DNA of 24,946 nucleotides from RGIG6353 sp964650465 (GCA_964650465.1 CAZYTA010000036.1:1-24946); one strand, 5' to 3'; counted from the first letter of the stretch, positions 16,791 through 24,638 are shown. Translations and numbers: made by a program. The notes: generated from the letters alone by a model not told the origin.

Positions 16791-18223
16791 TCCTGTGTCC
16801 TCGCTTTTTTTGTATTCAGACGTACTCCGTCGGCGGTATGGCAAATGTGAGCACTGTATTTTCCTTTAAGGTTAGGAAATGCTTCCAGATATTCACGCTC
16901 AACCTTCTCCAGTATAGAGCTGTTCTTTTGTGGGTCGGTTATTCCTATAACACAGCCCTTAAAGCCTGCGCCTGAGAATCTGCCTCCGTAAACTCCGTCG
17001 GTTTCACGGAGTATTTCCCAAAGCTTGATAAGCTCGGGAGAGCCTGTTTCCCAATTATATATGGAAGAATATCCGCTTTCAAAAGAAAGTCTTCCGAATT
17101 CTTCAATGTCTCCGCGCCTGTAGGCTTCTGCTCCTGCTTCAACACGCTGATACTCGCTGTACCAGTGACGAGCTCTCTTCTCCCAGTTTTCGGGCAGACG
17201 GTCACGGTATTTCAAATAAACCTCATAGGGTACATCACGGAGATTTGTTTCATTGAACTTTCCGTATTCAAGACCTGCGTAGGCGCAAAGCGCATATGCC
17301 GCACTTCGGCACTCGTCCACTCTCATATTGAATTTGCTCGATGCCAAAGAGCGTTCAACCCCGCTGAAGAAAACTACTATATTAAACGGCTTCATGTTAT
17401 CGGGCGTTTCTATCAGCTCATAGGAATCGTCCTTCATGTCCATGTAAAGAAGCTTGTCCTTCTGACAATAGACCTCACAGCTTTGGTCAAGCTTACCGCA
17501 GGAAACACCGACGTACTTGTTTTCTGCCTCCTTGGATATTTCAATAAGCTCACGTGAACGGAGCTTAATTCCGTTCATTGTACAAAGCGCTGAAAGGAAG
17601 GTGATTATAACGGCGGCAGAGGAGGAAAGACCTCCTATGGGCAGTTCGCCGTCAACAACAGCGCAAAGCCCTGTTCTCAGCGGATAACGGGAGGATAATG
17701 CAATTGTTGCACCCCTCAGATGGTCAGCCCAATCGTTTTCCTTGTCGGCAGGGACATTGTTTACGTGCCACTGTGCACGCTTGGGAAACTGAAGAGACGC
17801 AATTTCAACAACACCGTTGTTCTTTGGCCCGTAGGCAATGTGTATACCCTTGTCTATGGCAAAGCCGGTGATTTTTCCCAGCTGATGGTCAGAATGTGCA
17901 CCGAGAGGACAAACTCTGTAGGGAGTGAAGGCTGTGTGCTGAGGTGCACGCAGATATGTTTCCTCAAAGGCTCTTACCACGCTCAGATTTGCGTTTACTT
18001 CTGTATATTTTGTGGTTGTATGATGTGACACTGTTTCCGTTTCTTTGCGGGAAGCAAATTCCTTTGTTCTTCCGTCAAGGGGCTTTGCGGCATTTTCGGG
18101 TATCAGCCACAGCTTACCTTCCTTGGTTACGCCCGGAATTTTTTTATCTCTGCAAAGGGCTGTGATGCGCCTTTCGCTTATCTGCCATTTTTCAGAGGCT
18201 TCGTGTACGTCTATGTATTTCAT
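16787..18223 (-). CDS. Helix-turn-helix domain fused to galacturonokinase-like GHMP kinase
   Basis: This is a 478-residue fusion. Residues 1-~48 look like a compact DNA-binding helix-turn-helix of the kind found in small clostridial regulators (VHEASEKWQISERRITALCR...KLWLIPENAAKP). After a linker to about residue 80 comes a GHMP sugar kinase. Its sugar motif reads PYRVCPLGAHSDHQ (101-114), not the galactokinase GRVNLIGEHTDY form. The ATP motif GGLSSSAAV is at 197-205, the catalytic-type D246 is in GKLDQS, and SGAGFKGC is at 417-424. From memory, the CPLGAH-x-DHQ signature and the GVYG-x-RFSGAGF region are closest to plant galacturonokinase, which makes galacturonate-1-phosphate. AAGGAG at 18233-18238 sets the start. 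It is the first operon gene, directly behind a promoter and a perfect inverted repeat. Substrate and DNA binding are inference. Confidence 0.82.
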   Translation of the reverse strand: MKYIDVHEASEKWQISERRITALCRDKKIPGVTKEGKLWLIPENAAKPLDGRTKEFASRKETETVSHHTTTKYTEVNANLSVVRAFEETYLRAPQHTAFTPYRVCPLGAHSDHQLGKITGFAIDKGIHIAYGPKNNGVVEIASLQFPKRAQWHVNNVPADKENDWADHLRGATIALSSRYPLRTGLCAVVDGELPIGGLSSSAAVIITFLSALCTMNGIKLRSRELIEISKEAENKYVGVSCGKLDQSCEVYCQKDKLLYMDMKDDSYELIETPDNMKPFNIVVFFSGVERSLASSKFNMRVDECRSAAYALCAYAGLEYGKFNETNLRDVPYEVYLKYRDRLPENWEKRARHWYSEYQRVEAGAEAYRRGDIEEFGRLSFESGYSSIYNWETGSPELIKLWEILRETDGVYGGRFSGAGFKGCVIGITDPQKNSSILEKVEREYLEAFPNLKGKYSAHICHTADGVRLNTKKARTQE

Positions 18224-18253
18224 TTTATCTGTCTCCTTAATGTATTACACATT

Positions 18254-18282
18254 ATTTTAACAGCTTTGAAGACGTTTGTCAA
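18254..18282 (-). promoter_or_regulatory. Promoter of the sugar-nucleotide operon
   Basis: On the minus strand TTGACA (18277-18282) and TAAAAT (18254-18259) are separated by exactly 17 bp, giving a leader of about 24 nt before the kinase start. This is among the best promoters in the window. Confidence 0.75.
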
Positions 18283-18285
18283 GAT

Positions 18286-18318
18286 GTAATATGACAAATA
18301 CACTATTTGTCATATTAC
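18286..18318. promoter_or_regulatory. Perfect 15-bp inverted repeat, candidate operator
   Basis: GTAATATGACAAATA (18286-18300) is followed by CAC and then its exact complement (18304-18318). The dyad ends 3 bp upstream of the operon's -35 box and covers the stop codon of the alpha/beta hydrolase gene. No T tract follows on either strand and the arms are AT-rich, so a regulator-binding site fits better than an intrinsic terminator. The most obvious candidate regulator is the HTH domain on the first operon gene, which is inference. Confidence 0.6.
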
Positions 18319-19049
18319 GAATGTTTTTCTATAAATTCGACAATGGGAGATGTGTCCTCAAGCCCATGGGGGTGATGGTTACATCCCTTCTTGCCAATAA
18401 ATTCGCAAGGGATATCAGTGTTTTTATATGCTTTTTCGAGAATTGCTCCGTTTTCGTGCCAGAAAACCACATCGTCGGCATCGCCGTAAACCGTTATAAC
18501 AGGTATGCGGTTTTCGATGAGAGCGGGAATTTTGTCTATGGGATGCTCACGGTATGAAATAAGGTCGGAAAGATCCATACCCATAGCTTTTTTGAATTCT
18601 TCCCACATAATAGGGGTAGAGCCTGTCAGCGCCGCAGGGCAGGAAAGAAAGTTCATAACGGGTGCGTCAAGATAGAGACAGTGAACAAGCTCGGGGTAAA
18701 GAGCGGCAAATTTTACTGCAATGAGACCTCCGCAGCTCATTCCTACGCATACACACTTTTCTTCAAGCCCATAGGTTTTTGCCATATATTTTACAAAGCG
18801 TGCTTTCTGGTGCAGGTCTTCATCCTTGCACCAGCGTGTAGTGCTTCGGATAAAAGCAAGTGTCCAGCCTCTTTCCACCAGGTCGAGCTCACAGTCGGGA
18901 AATGCTCCCCAATACATCGTTTTAAGAAGGAGCTTTCCGTTTTTCTTTTTTGGAAATATGATGTTTACATGAGTTCCTTCAAAAGACGATTCCTCTATTT
19001 CAAAGCCTCTTGTGTCAAACTCAAAGCCTTCTGTCATTCCTTTTTTCAT
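18315..19049 (-). CDS. Alpha/beta hydrolase (esterase-like)
   Basis: This 244-residue cytoplasmic protein has the alpha/beta hydrolase fold. The nucleophile elbow G-M-S-C-G-G places the serine at S105. The acid is in VYGDADDVV (about 190-193), and the base is one of the histidines in CNHHPHGLE (225-228). It has no signal peptide. GAGGT at 19055-19059 is correctly spaced, and the gene follows the DHHW gene by 8 bp, so they are co-transcribed. The substrate is unknown; an acyl or methyl ester on a sugar is a reasonable guess given the neighbours. Its stop codon lies inside the inverted repeat upstream of the sugar operon. Confidence 0.78.
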   Translation of the reverse strand: MKKGMTEGFEFDTRGFEIEESSFEGTHVNIIFPKKKNGKLLLKTMYWGAFPDCELDLVERGWTLAFIRSTTRWCKDEDLHQKARFVKYMAKTYGLEEKCVCVGMSCGGLIAVKFAALYPELVHCLYLDAPVMNFLSCPAALTGSTPIMWEEFKKAMGMDLSDLISYREHPIDKIPALIENRIPVITVYGDADDVVFWHENGAILEKAYKNTDIPCEFIGKKGCNHHPHGLEDTSPIVEFIEKHS

Positions 19050-19057
19050 AATTTACC

Positions 19058-20041
19058 TCAATATGTGAATTTTATTGTGTTTTCCGTAAATGAGCCCATG
19101 TTTTCCAGTACAAGTATCAGCGAAACACTTTCTCTTTCAACTACCTTTGACAGTCTTTCGGGATAAAACCTTGGGTCTATCATGACTATATCATAGTGAA
19201 TTGCCAGAAAAGGGGCAAGAGCAGATGCAAAGCTGTCTCGCACAAGCATGAGGGTTTTTCTTTCCTTTCCGTTTCTTATTGTAATATACGGAGTGTTCCC
19301 TTTGAAGTATACTGTGTACGGGTCCCAGGAGTTAAGCGATTCCATATGGTACATGCCGCCTATTACTTCGTTGTTCTCTACGCTGTCATAAGGGTATCCC
19401 ACTATAGTCGTTACATATTCGCTGTAGTCCTTTGAAAAGTAAAGCTCAATTGTATCATAGACGGTGTATTCCGAAGTCTTGTCGGTTTTGTTGTAGTCGC
19501 TTCCCCTGTAGGAGGTACACACCGTTTCGACTGTAAAATCTTCTTCATCAACAGGCACTTTACCCAATGACGAAATTATTTTGCGATAGGCAAGATACGC
19601 TCCCTTTGATGTCCAGTGGTGGTCGGTTGCAAAATAGAGACCGTCACCTTGCATTACAGAAAGAAGGTCTATATAAGTTACTCCGTTTTTTTTGCATTCC
19701 TTTTCGGCAAGTCCGAAGAGAGCCCCTGCTGTTTCTGTGTCTATATCCTCGGGTATTTCCAGAACATCCATCTTTCTCGGAGGAATGGCAAGATATACAG
19801 GCAAGTCACAGCCTTCTGCCAGCCTTGTAACTGCCGATACGTTCTGTAAAAAAGCATCTTTTCCGTGATAAGGGTACAGCGAAATGATGTTTTTGTTCGC
19901 ATCGATGTATATTCCGCCGTATTTTTCAACGGCTTTTTCGCTTTTTAACACCAAAGCGGAATCGTTGCCCACCGATAAAGCGCTCCATACAATCAATAAA
20001 GCCGATATACAAATATATATAATCCTTTTCATTAGATTCAT
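19058..20041 (-). CDS. DHHW/AlgX-like SGNH-fold protein
   Basis: This 327-residue protein starts with a basic tip and a hydrophobic segment (about residues 6-24) that acts as a signal peptide or membrane anchor, so it works outside the membrane. The diagnostic DHHW block (ATDHHWTSKGAY, residues 140-143 for DHHW) and a later RDSF block with S270 match the DHHW/ALGX group, related to alginate O-acetylation proteins AlgX/AlgJ. No MBOAT acyl donor partner is in the window. I use ATG 20041, overlapping the upstream stop as TGATG and 6 nt from AGGAG (20048-20052). The adjacent TTG at 20044 is too close to that site. A role in acetylating or otherwise modifying an exported polysaccharide is inferred. 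Confidence 0.78.
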   Translation of the reverse strand: MNLMKRIIYICISALLIVWSALSVGNDSALVLKSEKAVEKYGGIYIDANKNIISLYPYHGKDAFLQNVSAVTRLAEGCDLPVYLAIPPRKMDVLEIPEDIDTETAGALFGLAEKECKKNGVTYIDLLSVMQGDGLYFATDHHWTSKGAYLAYRKIISSLGKVPVDEEDFTVETVCTSYRGSDYNKTDKTSEYTVYDTIELYFSKDYSEYVTTIVGYPYDSVENNEVIGGMYHMESLNSWDPYTVYFKGNTPYITIRNGKERKTLMLVRDSFASALAPFLAIHYDIVMIDPRFYPERLSKVVERESVSLILVLENMGSFTENTIKFTY

Positions 20042-20862
20042 CAAATTCTCCTGAGCACCGAAATATAGAATTGAGCAATTGTGTCAAGGCTGTCAAGAGC
20101 ACGCAGTTTTTCAAGAGCGCCTGCAGGAGTCCGCCAGAAATACGGAGTCATTGAAAAAAGATTTTCAATATCTGTATTTGACTCAAGCTTCATTTTAAAT
20201 GAGCATTCAGCTCTTTCTGTCTCCTCAAATCCATCATATTCGGGATAGGACACCGAATTTTCGTAAGGATTGTCATATAAAAGCTCCTTGAGGGAATAAA
20301 GGTGTCTTGGACCGGGTACTACATAGAGCAGATACCCTCCTTTTTTGAGTATACGTCGGTATTCGCTGTCTGCCATGGGTGAAAATACGTTTGTTATTAT
20401 ATCTGCGGTTTCGTCAGCCATAGGCAGGTCATATACACTTGCAACTGCGAACAGTCCGCGCTTTTCACGCTTCGCTGCTGTGTCTGCCGCAAATTTTGAT
20501 ATGTCGATGCCAAGGCAGAAGGAAGTGTCAAGAGCATCAATTATTGCTGAGGTGTAATAGCCTGTACCGCACCCTGCATCAAAATATACAGGTTTGTCGG
20601 GCGCAAGCTCAGATGCCTTTTTTGCAAGTGCTTCTCTCAGCCTTCCGTAGTAGCCCTTATCCAGAAAATCCCGTCTCGATACAACCATTTCCTTGCTGTC
20701 TCCGGGAGTCTTGGAATTCATTTTAGAGGATGGCAAAAGATTGATATATCCGGATTTGGAAATATCAAAGGTATGGCGGTTTTCGCAAATATACGAGTTC
20801 CCGCTTTTCTCAAGCGCATTGCGGCACACGGGACAAATAAAACCTGTCATATTAATTGCCAT
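20041..20862 (-). CDS. RlmA-type 23S rRNA guanine-N1 methyltransferase
   Basis: This 273-residue SAM-dependent methyltransferase belongs to the RlmA/RrmA family, which methylates a G in helix 35 of 23S rRNA (G745 or G748). The N-terminal zinc finger is C10-x2-C13 with C26-x3-H30, followed by the family block HTFDISKSGYINLL. The SAM motif DAGCGTG is at 95-101, and the TNVFSP segment follows. I chose ATG 20862 because GGGAGAG (20869-20875) is well placed. The frame's ATG at 20877 would leave a leader of only about 5 nt from the predicted transcription start. It heads a three-gene unit with the DHHW and hydrolase genes, an unusual pairing that may only reflect shared transcription. Confidence 0.85.
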   Translation of the reverse strand: MAINMTGFICPVCRNALEKSGNSYICENRHTFDISKSGYINLLPSSKMNSKTPGDSKEMVVSRRDFLDKGYYGRLREALAKKASELAPDKPVYFDAGCGTGYYTSAIIDALDTSFCLGIDISKFAADTAAKREKRGLFAVASVYDLPMADETADIITNVFSPMADSEYRRILKKGGYLLYVVPGPRHLYSLKELLYDNPYENSVSYPEYDGFEETERAECSFKMKLESNTDIENLFSMTPYFWRTPAGALEKLRALDSLDTIAQFYISVLRRI

Positions 20863-20888
20863 AAACATCTCTCCCATTATAATATATT

Positions 20889-20917
20889 ATTATATCAGCA
20901 AAATACACTTTTTGCAA
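20889..20917 (-). promoter_or_regulatory. Promoter of the RlmA-DHHW-hydrolase unit
   Basis: On the minus strand TTGCAA (20912-20917) and a consensus TATAAT (20889-20894) are separated by 17 bp. The predicted transcription start near 20882 supports the RlmA start at 20862. Confidence 0.75.
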
Positions 20918-20938
20918 GCATAAAAGCAACAATTGAAC

Positions 20939-20967
20939 TTGAAAAACTAAAAAATATATGATAAAAT
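20939..20967 (+). promoter_or_regulatory. Promoter of the M55 peptidase gene
   Basis: TTGAAA (20939-20944) and TAAAAT (20962-20967) are separated by 17 bp, giving a leader of about 50 nt. It diverges from the RlmA promoter about 20 bp away. Confidence 0.6.
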
Positions 20968-21026
20968 TTTATAAAGCAGAGGTTGTTTTTAAAAAAATCC
21001 TATAAAACAAAACGGAGGCTTTAAAA

Positions 21027-21818
21027 ATGAAAATATATGTAATGACAGATCTTGAAGGTATCAGCGGTATAAACTCGTCTGAGCAATTGGTGGTTGACCG
21101 CCCCAAGTACAACGAGGGCAGGGCTTTGCTTACAAGGGAGATAAACACTGTTGCACGCTTTCTTAAGGAGGAGGGTGTGGAGGAGGTTATCGTACAGGAC
21201 GGACACGGCTCAGGTCTGAATGTGATTTGGGAAAAGCTTTCCGAGGATGTTGACCTGTGCATTACAGGACCTGTAAAAACAAGATATTATGACAAGGGTA
21301 TACAGGGGGCAGACGGTGTTATTCTGCTTGGCTATCATGCCATGGCGGGAACAGCAGAGGCTTTGCTTGAACATACCATGTCCTCGGTTCGAATTCAGAA
21401 TGTTTGGCTGAACGGTGAAAAGGCAGGTGAGGTAGCCATTGATGCGGGAATACTTGGTGATATGGGCATACCTGTTATTATGGTGTCGGGAGACGATAAG
21501 GTGTGTGCAGAAGCTCGGAAGCTTTTGCCGTGGGCTGAATGTGCCTGTGTAAAGGAAAGCCGCGGCTTGATGAATACCGCATTGCTTCCTCCTCGCAAAT
21601 CCGATGCTGTGCTTCGTGAGGCTGTGCATAATGCCATTGCCAAACTTGCGGAAATGAAACCGCTTGTAATGGCTAAGCCGGTAAAGTGCAGAATAGAGCT
21701 TGTAGAGAGACAGCCCGTTCCGAATTTCAGCAACAGAGTATCCATAGAGTATGAGGACGCCCGCACGTATACGGTTACGGCAGATAATGTTTTTAATGCT
21801 TATTACGGCACATATTAA
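21027..21818 (+). CDS. M55 family D-aminopeptidase (DppA-like)
   Basis: This 263-residue cytoplasmic zinc peptidase is related to Bacillus DppA, which removes N-terminal D-amino acids such as D-Ala from short peptides derived from cell wall. The metal ligands of the family are visible: D8 and E10 in TDLEG, H60 in DGHG, H104 in GYHAMAGT, and a glutamate in NGEKAGE (E135 most likely). The length matches the family. GGAGG at 21014-21018 sets the start. It may be co-transcribed with the two-component genes 44 bp downstream, which would link peptidoglycan peptide salvage to a sensor, but this is inference. Confidence 0.92.
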   Translation: MKIYVMTDLEGISGINSSEQLVVDRPKYNEGRALLTREINTVARFLKEEGVEEVIVQDGHGSGLNVIWEKLSEDVDLCITGPVKTRYYDKGIQGADGVILLGYHAMAGTAEALLEHTMSSVRIQNVWLNGEKAGEVAIDAGILGDMGIPVIMVSGDDKVCAEARKLLPWAECACVKESRGLMNTALLPPRKSDAVLREAVHNAIAKLAEMKPLVMAKPVKCRIELVERQPVPNFSNRVSIEYEDARTYTVTADNVFNAYYGTY

Positions 21819-21862
21819 CTTTGTTTAAGGTAGATGCTGTAAGATAGTACAGAGGTGATTTT

Positions 21863-22552
21863 ATGCGTTTATTGCTTGCCGAGGACGAAAAGGCTCTCTC
21901 TGAGGCGCTTGTTAAAATATTTGAGTACAGTTATTATTCTGTGGATGCCGTGTATGACGGCATTACTGCGCTTGAATATCTTGCCTCGGGGAATTATGAC
22001 GGTGTGGTGCTCGATATTATGATGCCGGGCAAAAACGGTATAGATGTACTGAAAACTATGCGTGAAAGAGGAGACAACACTCCTGTTATATTACTTACGG
22101 CAAAGTCCGAGGTAGATGACAGGGTAGCAGGACTTGATGCAGGTGCAAATGACTACCTGACAAAACCCTTTGCATCAAAAGAGCTTTTGGCACGCATCAG
22201 AGCTATGACCCGAAAGGAGGATGCTCAGAGCACGCTTAAGAAAATGGGCAACATCTCCCTTGACACCGCCGTTTTTGAAATTAAGGGCACCGAAGGCTCG
22301 ATAAAACTGACAAATAAAGAATTTCAGCTGTTTGAGATGCTTCTTGACAACAGAGACAGATATATTTCCACAGAGCAGATAATGGAAAGAGTGTGGGGCT
22401 TTGACAGCGAATCCGAAATAAATGTAGTATGGGCGCATATTTCCTTTCTCAGAAGAAAGCTTCGTTCTCTTTCGGCTAATATAGAAATAACCGCATCAAG
22501 ACGTCAGGGCTACAGATTGGAAGAAAAAAATGATAAAGAAACTGAGACGTAA
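21863..22552 (+). CDS. OmpR/PhoB-family response regulator
   Basis: This 229-residue transcription factor has a receiver domain with the acidic pair E7-D8, phospho-acceptor D51, T79 and K101. A C-terminal winged helix (about 130-225) ends RRKLRSLSANIEITASRRQGYRL. GAGGTG at 21852-21857 supports the start. Its 3' end overlaps the histidine kinase gene by 23 nt, so the two form a coupled two-component system. The target genes and signal are not evident; the flanking peptidase and YitT genes are candidates. Confidence 0.95.
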   Translation: MRLLLAEDEKALSEALVKIFEYSYYSVDAVYDGITALEYLASGNYDGVVLDIMMPGKNGIDVLKTMRERGDNTPVILLTAKSEVDDRVAGLDAGANDYLTKPFASKELLARIRAMTRKEDAQSTLKKMGNISLDTAVFEIKGTEGSIKLTNKEFQLFEMLLDNRDRYISTEQIMERVWGFDSESEINVVWAHISFLRRKLRSLSANIEITASRRQGYRLEEKNDKETET

Positions 22553-23729
22553 ATTTATTCTGATTGCTCTTGCATCGGTGACGGCGGTGCTGTTTATATT
22601 AATGACAATTATATTTTCCTTTAATTATAAAAGTGTTGTTGAACGGGCGGACAGCATATTGGAAGTGCTAAGCACCAATATGGGCAAATTTCCCAGAGAG
22701 GGCGGTTTTCCTCACAGGAGACCCGGCTTCACTCCGGAAACACCATATGAAACGAGGTTTTTTTCCGCAAGGCTTGACAGTGAGGGAAATATAATCAGCA
22801 CCGATACCATGGCGATAAAGGCAATAGATTCGGATGACATAAAAAAATATGCCCAAAGCGCCTTTGATAAAAGAGACAGCGGCTTTCTTGGAAGCTACAG
22901 ATACAAAAAGACTCAAACCGACGGCGAGACACTTGTAGTTTTTGTGGACTGCACAAGGGATTTGGGAATTTTCAGGAATTTTGTTTTTATAGGCATATCC
23001 GTAAGCCTTATCGGGCTGTTTCTGTTTTTTGTCGCTATATTTTTTCTGTCAAAATTTGCTCTGTCTCCCGTTGAAACGGCATTGGCGAGGCAAAAACGGT
23101 TTATTACAGATGCTTCCCATGAGTTGAAAACACCCTTGACGGTAATCGATGCCAGTATTGAGGTTATCGAAATGGAAAACGGCGAGAGCAGATGGACCGA
23201 AAACGCAAAAGAGCAGGTGGTAAGACTGCGAGACCTGTGTGAGGGCTTGGTGGAGCTTACCCGACTTGACGAAAAAACAGGTACAAATACATTTGAAAGC
23301 TTTGACTTTTCTTCGGTTGCAGCTTCCTCGGCACTGCCTTTTGAAGCACCTATTGAGGCGCAGGGAAGACGGCTTGTTATAGAAACGGAAGAAAATATAA
23401 CTGTAAACGGAGACAAAAAATCACTTGCAAGGTTGGTTACTCTTTTAATGGATAATGCCGTCAAGTATTCCGAGGGAGAAGGAGATATATTTCTGAGGCT
23501 GACAAAAAATGCGGGAAAAGCTATGCTTGAGGTTATAAATCCGTGTACTTTGGAGAAGGGTGAGCATCCTGAATTTTTTGAACGCTTTTGGCGAAAAGAT
23601 GAAGCACGCTCCGATTCAAAGGGCTTTGGCATAGGACTTTCGGTGGCAAAATCCATTGCTGAAGAGCATCGTGGAAAAATATTTGCGGAAAGCAACGGAA
23701 AATTTGTACGAATTAGGTTTATTTTTTGA
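22530..23729 (+). CDS. Membrane sensor histidine kinase
   Basis: This 399-residue kinase is the partner of the preceding regulator. A first membrane segment (about 10-32) and a second (about 150-175) bracket an extracytoplasmic sensor domain of roughly 115 residues. The phospho-accepting H197 lies in ASHELKTPLT. The N box is LLMDNAVKYS (N309), the F box FFERFWRKDEAR, and the G box GFGIGLSVAK. A HAMP domain is not obvious between the second membrane segment and the H box. The start has GGAAG at 22519-22523, inside the regulator gene. The sensed signal is unknown. Confidence 0.93.
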   Translation: MIKKLRRKFILIALASVTAVLFILMTIIFSFNYKSVVERADSILEVLSTNMGKFPREGGFPHRRPGFTPETPYETRFFSARLDSEGNIISTDTMAIKAIDSDDIKKYAQSAFDKRDSGFLGSYRYKKTQTDGETLVVFVDCTRDLGIFRNFVFIGISVSLIGLFLFFVAIFFLSKFALSPVETALARQKRFITDASHELKTPLTVIDASIEVIEMENGESRWTENAKEQVVRLRDLCEGLVELTRLDEKTGTNTFESFDFSSVAASSALPFEAPIEAQGRRLVIETEENITVNGDKKSLARLVTLLMDNAVKYSEGEGDIFLRLTKNAGKAMLEVINPCTLEKGEHPEFFERFWRKDEARSDSKGFGIGLSVAKSIAEEHRGKIFAESNGKFVRIRFIF

Positions 23730-23750
23730 ATAACGGCATATACTATTGCC

Positions 23751-24617
23751 ATGAGAAACAAAAATCTTGAAACAGCTTCCGCCGTTGCAGGCGGCGTGAT
23801 ATTTGCTTTGGCGGTTGCTTGGATAGCTTCTCCGTCGGGCTTGGTAACAGGCGGCGTGTCGGGTATCGGCATCGTGGTTAAGCAGCTTGCAGGCGTTCCC
23901 ATTTTTATAACGAGCCTTATTTTGAACATCCCCTTGTTTATTGTCTGCACGGTTCAAAGGGGCTTGCGGTTTATTGCAAAATCCATTGCGGCTTTTTTGA
24001 CATTGACTCTTGCGCTGTCTGTGCTTGAAAACATTCCTCCGCCTCTCGATTTTGAAGGAGATATTCTCCTTTCTGCTCTTTCCTACGGTATACTGTCCGG
24101 TTTGGGGCTTGGTATGGTGCTAAAGTCCGGAGCTACATCCGGCGGTACGGACATGCTGGCGGCAATAATCAAGCGCAAAAAACCGAGCCTGTCCATTTCA
24201 AGGCTTATTGCTGTTATTGATACAGCAGTTGTTATGACCGGTGTTTTTGTTTTTGGCTTGAGAATCAGTCTTTATGCTGTATTTGCACTCTTTGTTTCGG
24301 CTAAGGTTATTGACCTTGTGCTGTCGGGAGTCGGCAGCGACAAGTCGGTTTTTATTGTGTCCGACAAAAGCGATGAGATATCGGCAAGGATATTCACCGA
24401 GTTGAAACGCGGAGTAACCGGTATTGAGGCGGTCGGTATGTACACGGGAGAAAAAAGGAAGATGCTTTTTGCGGTTGTTTCGTCAAGAGAGCTTTTTGTA
24501 TTGAGAAAAATTGTAGGTGAGTGCGACTGCCGCGCCTTTGTTACAGTAGGAGATGCAAAGCAGGTGATGGGAGAGGGTTTTGATGAGATTTTTGTTTCTT
24601 CGGATTCACTTTCTTGA
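23751..24617 (+). CDS. YitT family membrane protein with DUF2179 domain
   Basis: This 288-residue protein has five or so membrane segments in its first ~195 residues, including the family blocks LVTGGVSGIGIVVKQLAGVP and LKSGATSGGTDMLA. A soluble C-terminal DUF2179 domain follows (about 200-285; GVTGIEAVGMYTGEKRKMLFAVV). The molecular role of the family is not firmly known. It starts 21 bp after the histidine kinase stop and in the same frame, without a clear ribosome binding site, so it may depend on coupling to the upstream gene. No promoter is visible, and it is likely part of the same transcript. Confidence 0.9.
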   Translation: MRNKNLETASAVAGGVIFALAVAWIASPSGLVTGGVSGIGIVVKQLAGVPIFITSLILNIPLFIVCTVQRGLRFIAKSIAAFLTLTLALSVLENIPPPLDFEGDILLSALSYGILSGLGLGMVLKSGATSGGTDMLAAIIKRKKPSLSISRLIAVIDTAVVMTGVFVFGLRISLYAVFALFVSAKVIDLVLSGVGSDKSVFIVSDKSDEISARIFTELKRGVTGIEAVGMYTGEKRKMLFAVVSSRELFVLRKIVGECDCRAFVTVGDAKQVMGEGFDEIFVSSDSLS

Positions 24618-24638
24618 CGTTTTTTACAATCGTTCAGC

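Noticed and set aside
16791..16844. Extension of the nucleotidyltransferase to ATG 16844
   Set aside because: It overlaps the end of the kinase gene and adds a basic stretch before the conserved LAAG motif; ATG 16790 gives a clean ATGA coupling.
18286..18318. Reading the perfect inverted repeat as an intrinsic terminator
   Set aside because: The arms are AT-rich and no T run follows on the minus strand; its position by the -35 box fits a regulatory site better, though partial termination cannot be excluded.
20863..20877. RlmA start at ATG 20877
   Set aside because: The predicted transcript would begin only about 5 nt before it; GGGAGAG fits ATG 20862 better.
22913..23950. 345-codon open frame on the minus strand
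   Set aside because: It lies opposite the histidine kinase and the start of yitT, has low-complexity S/T-rich translation, no family motif and no ribosome binding site; it is a shadow of the real genes.
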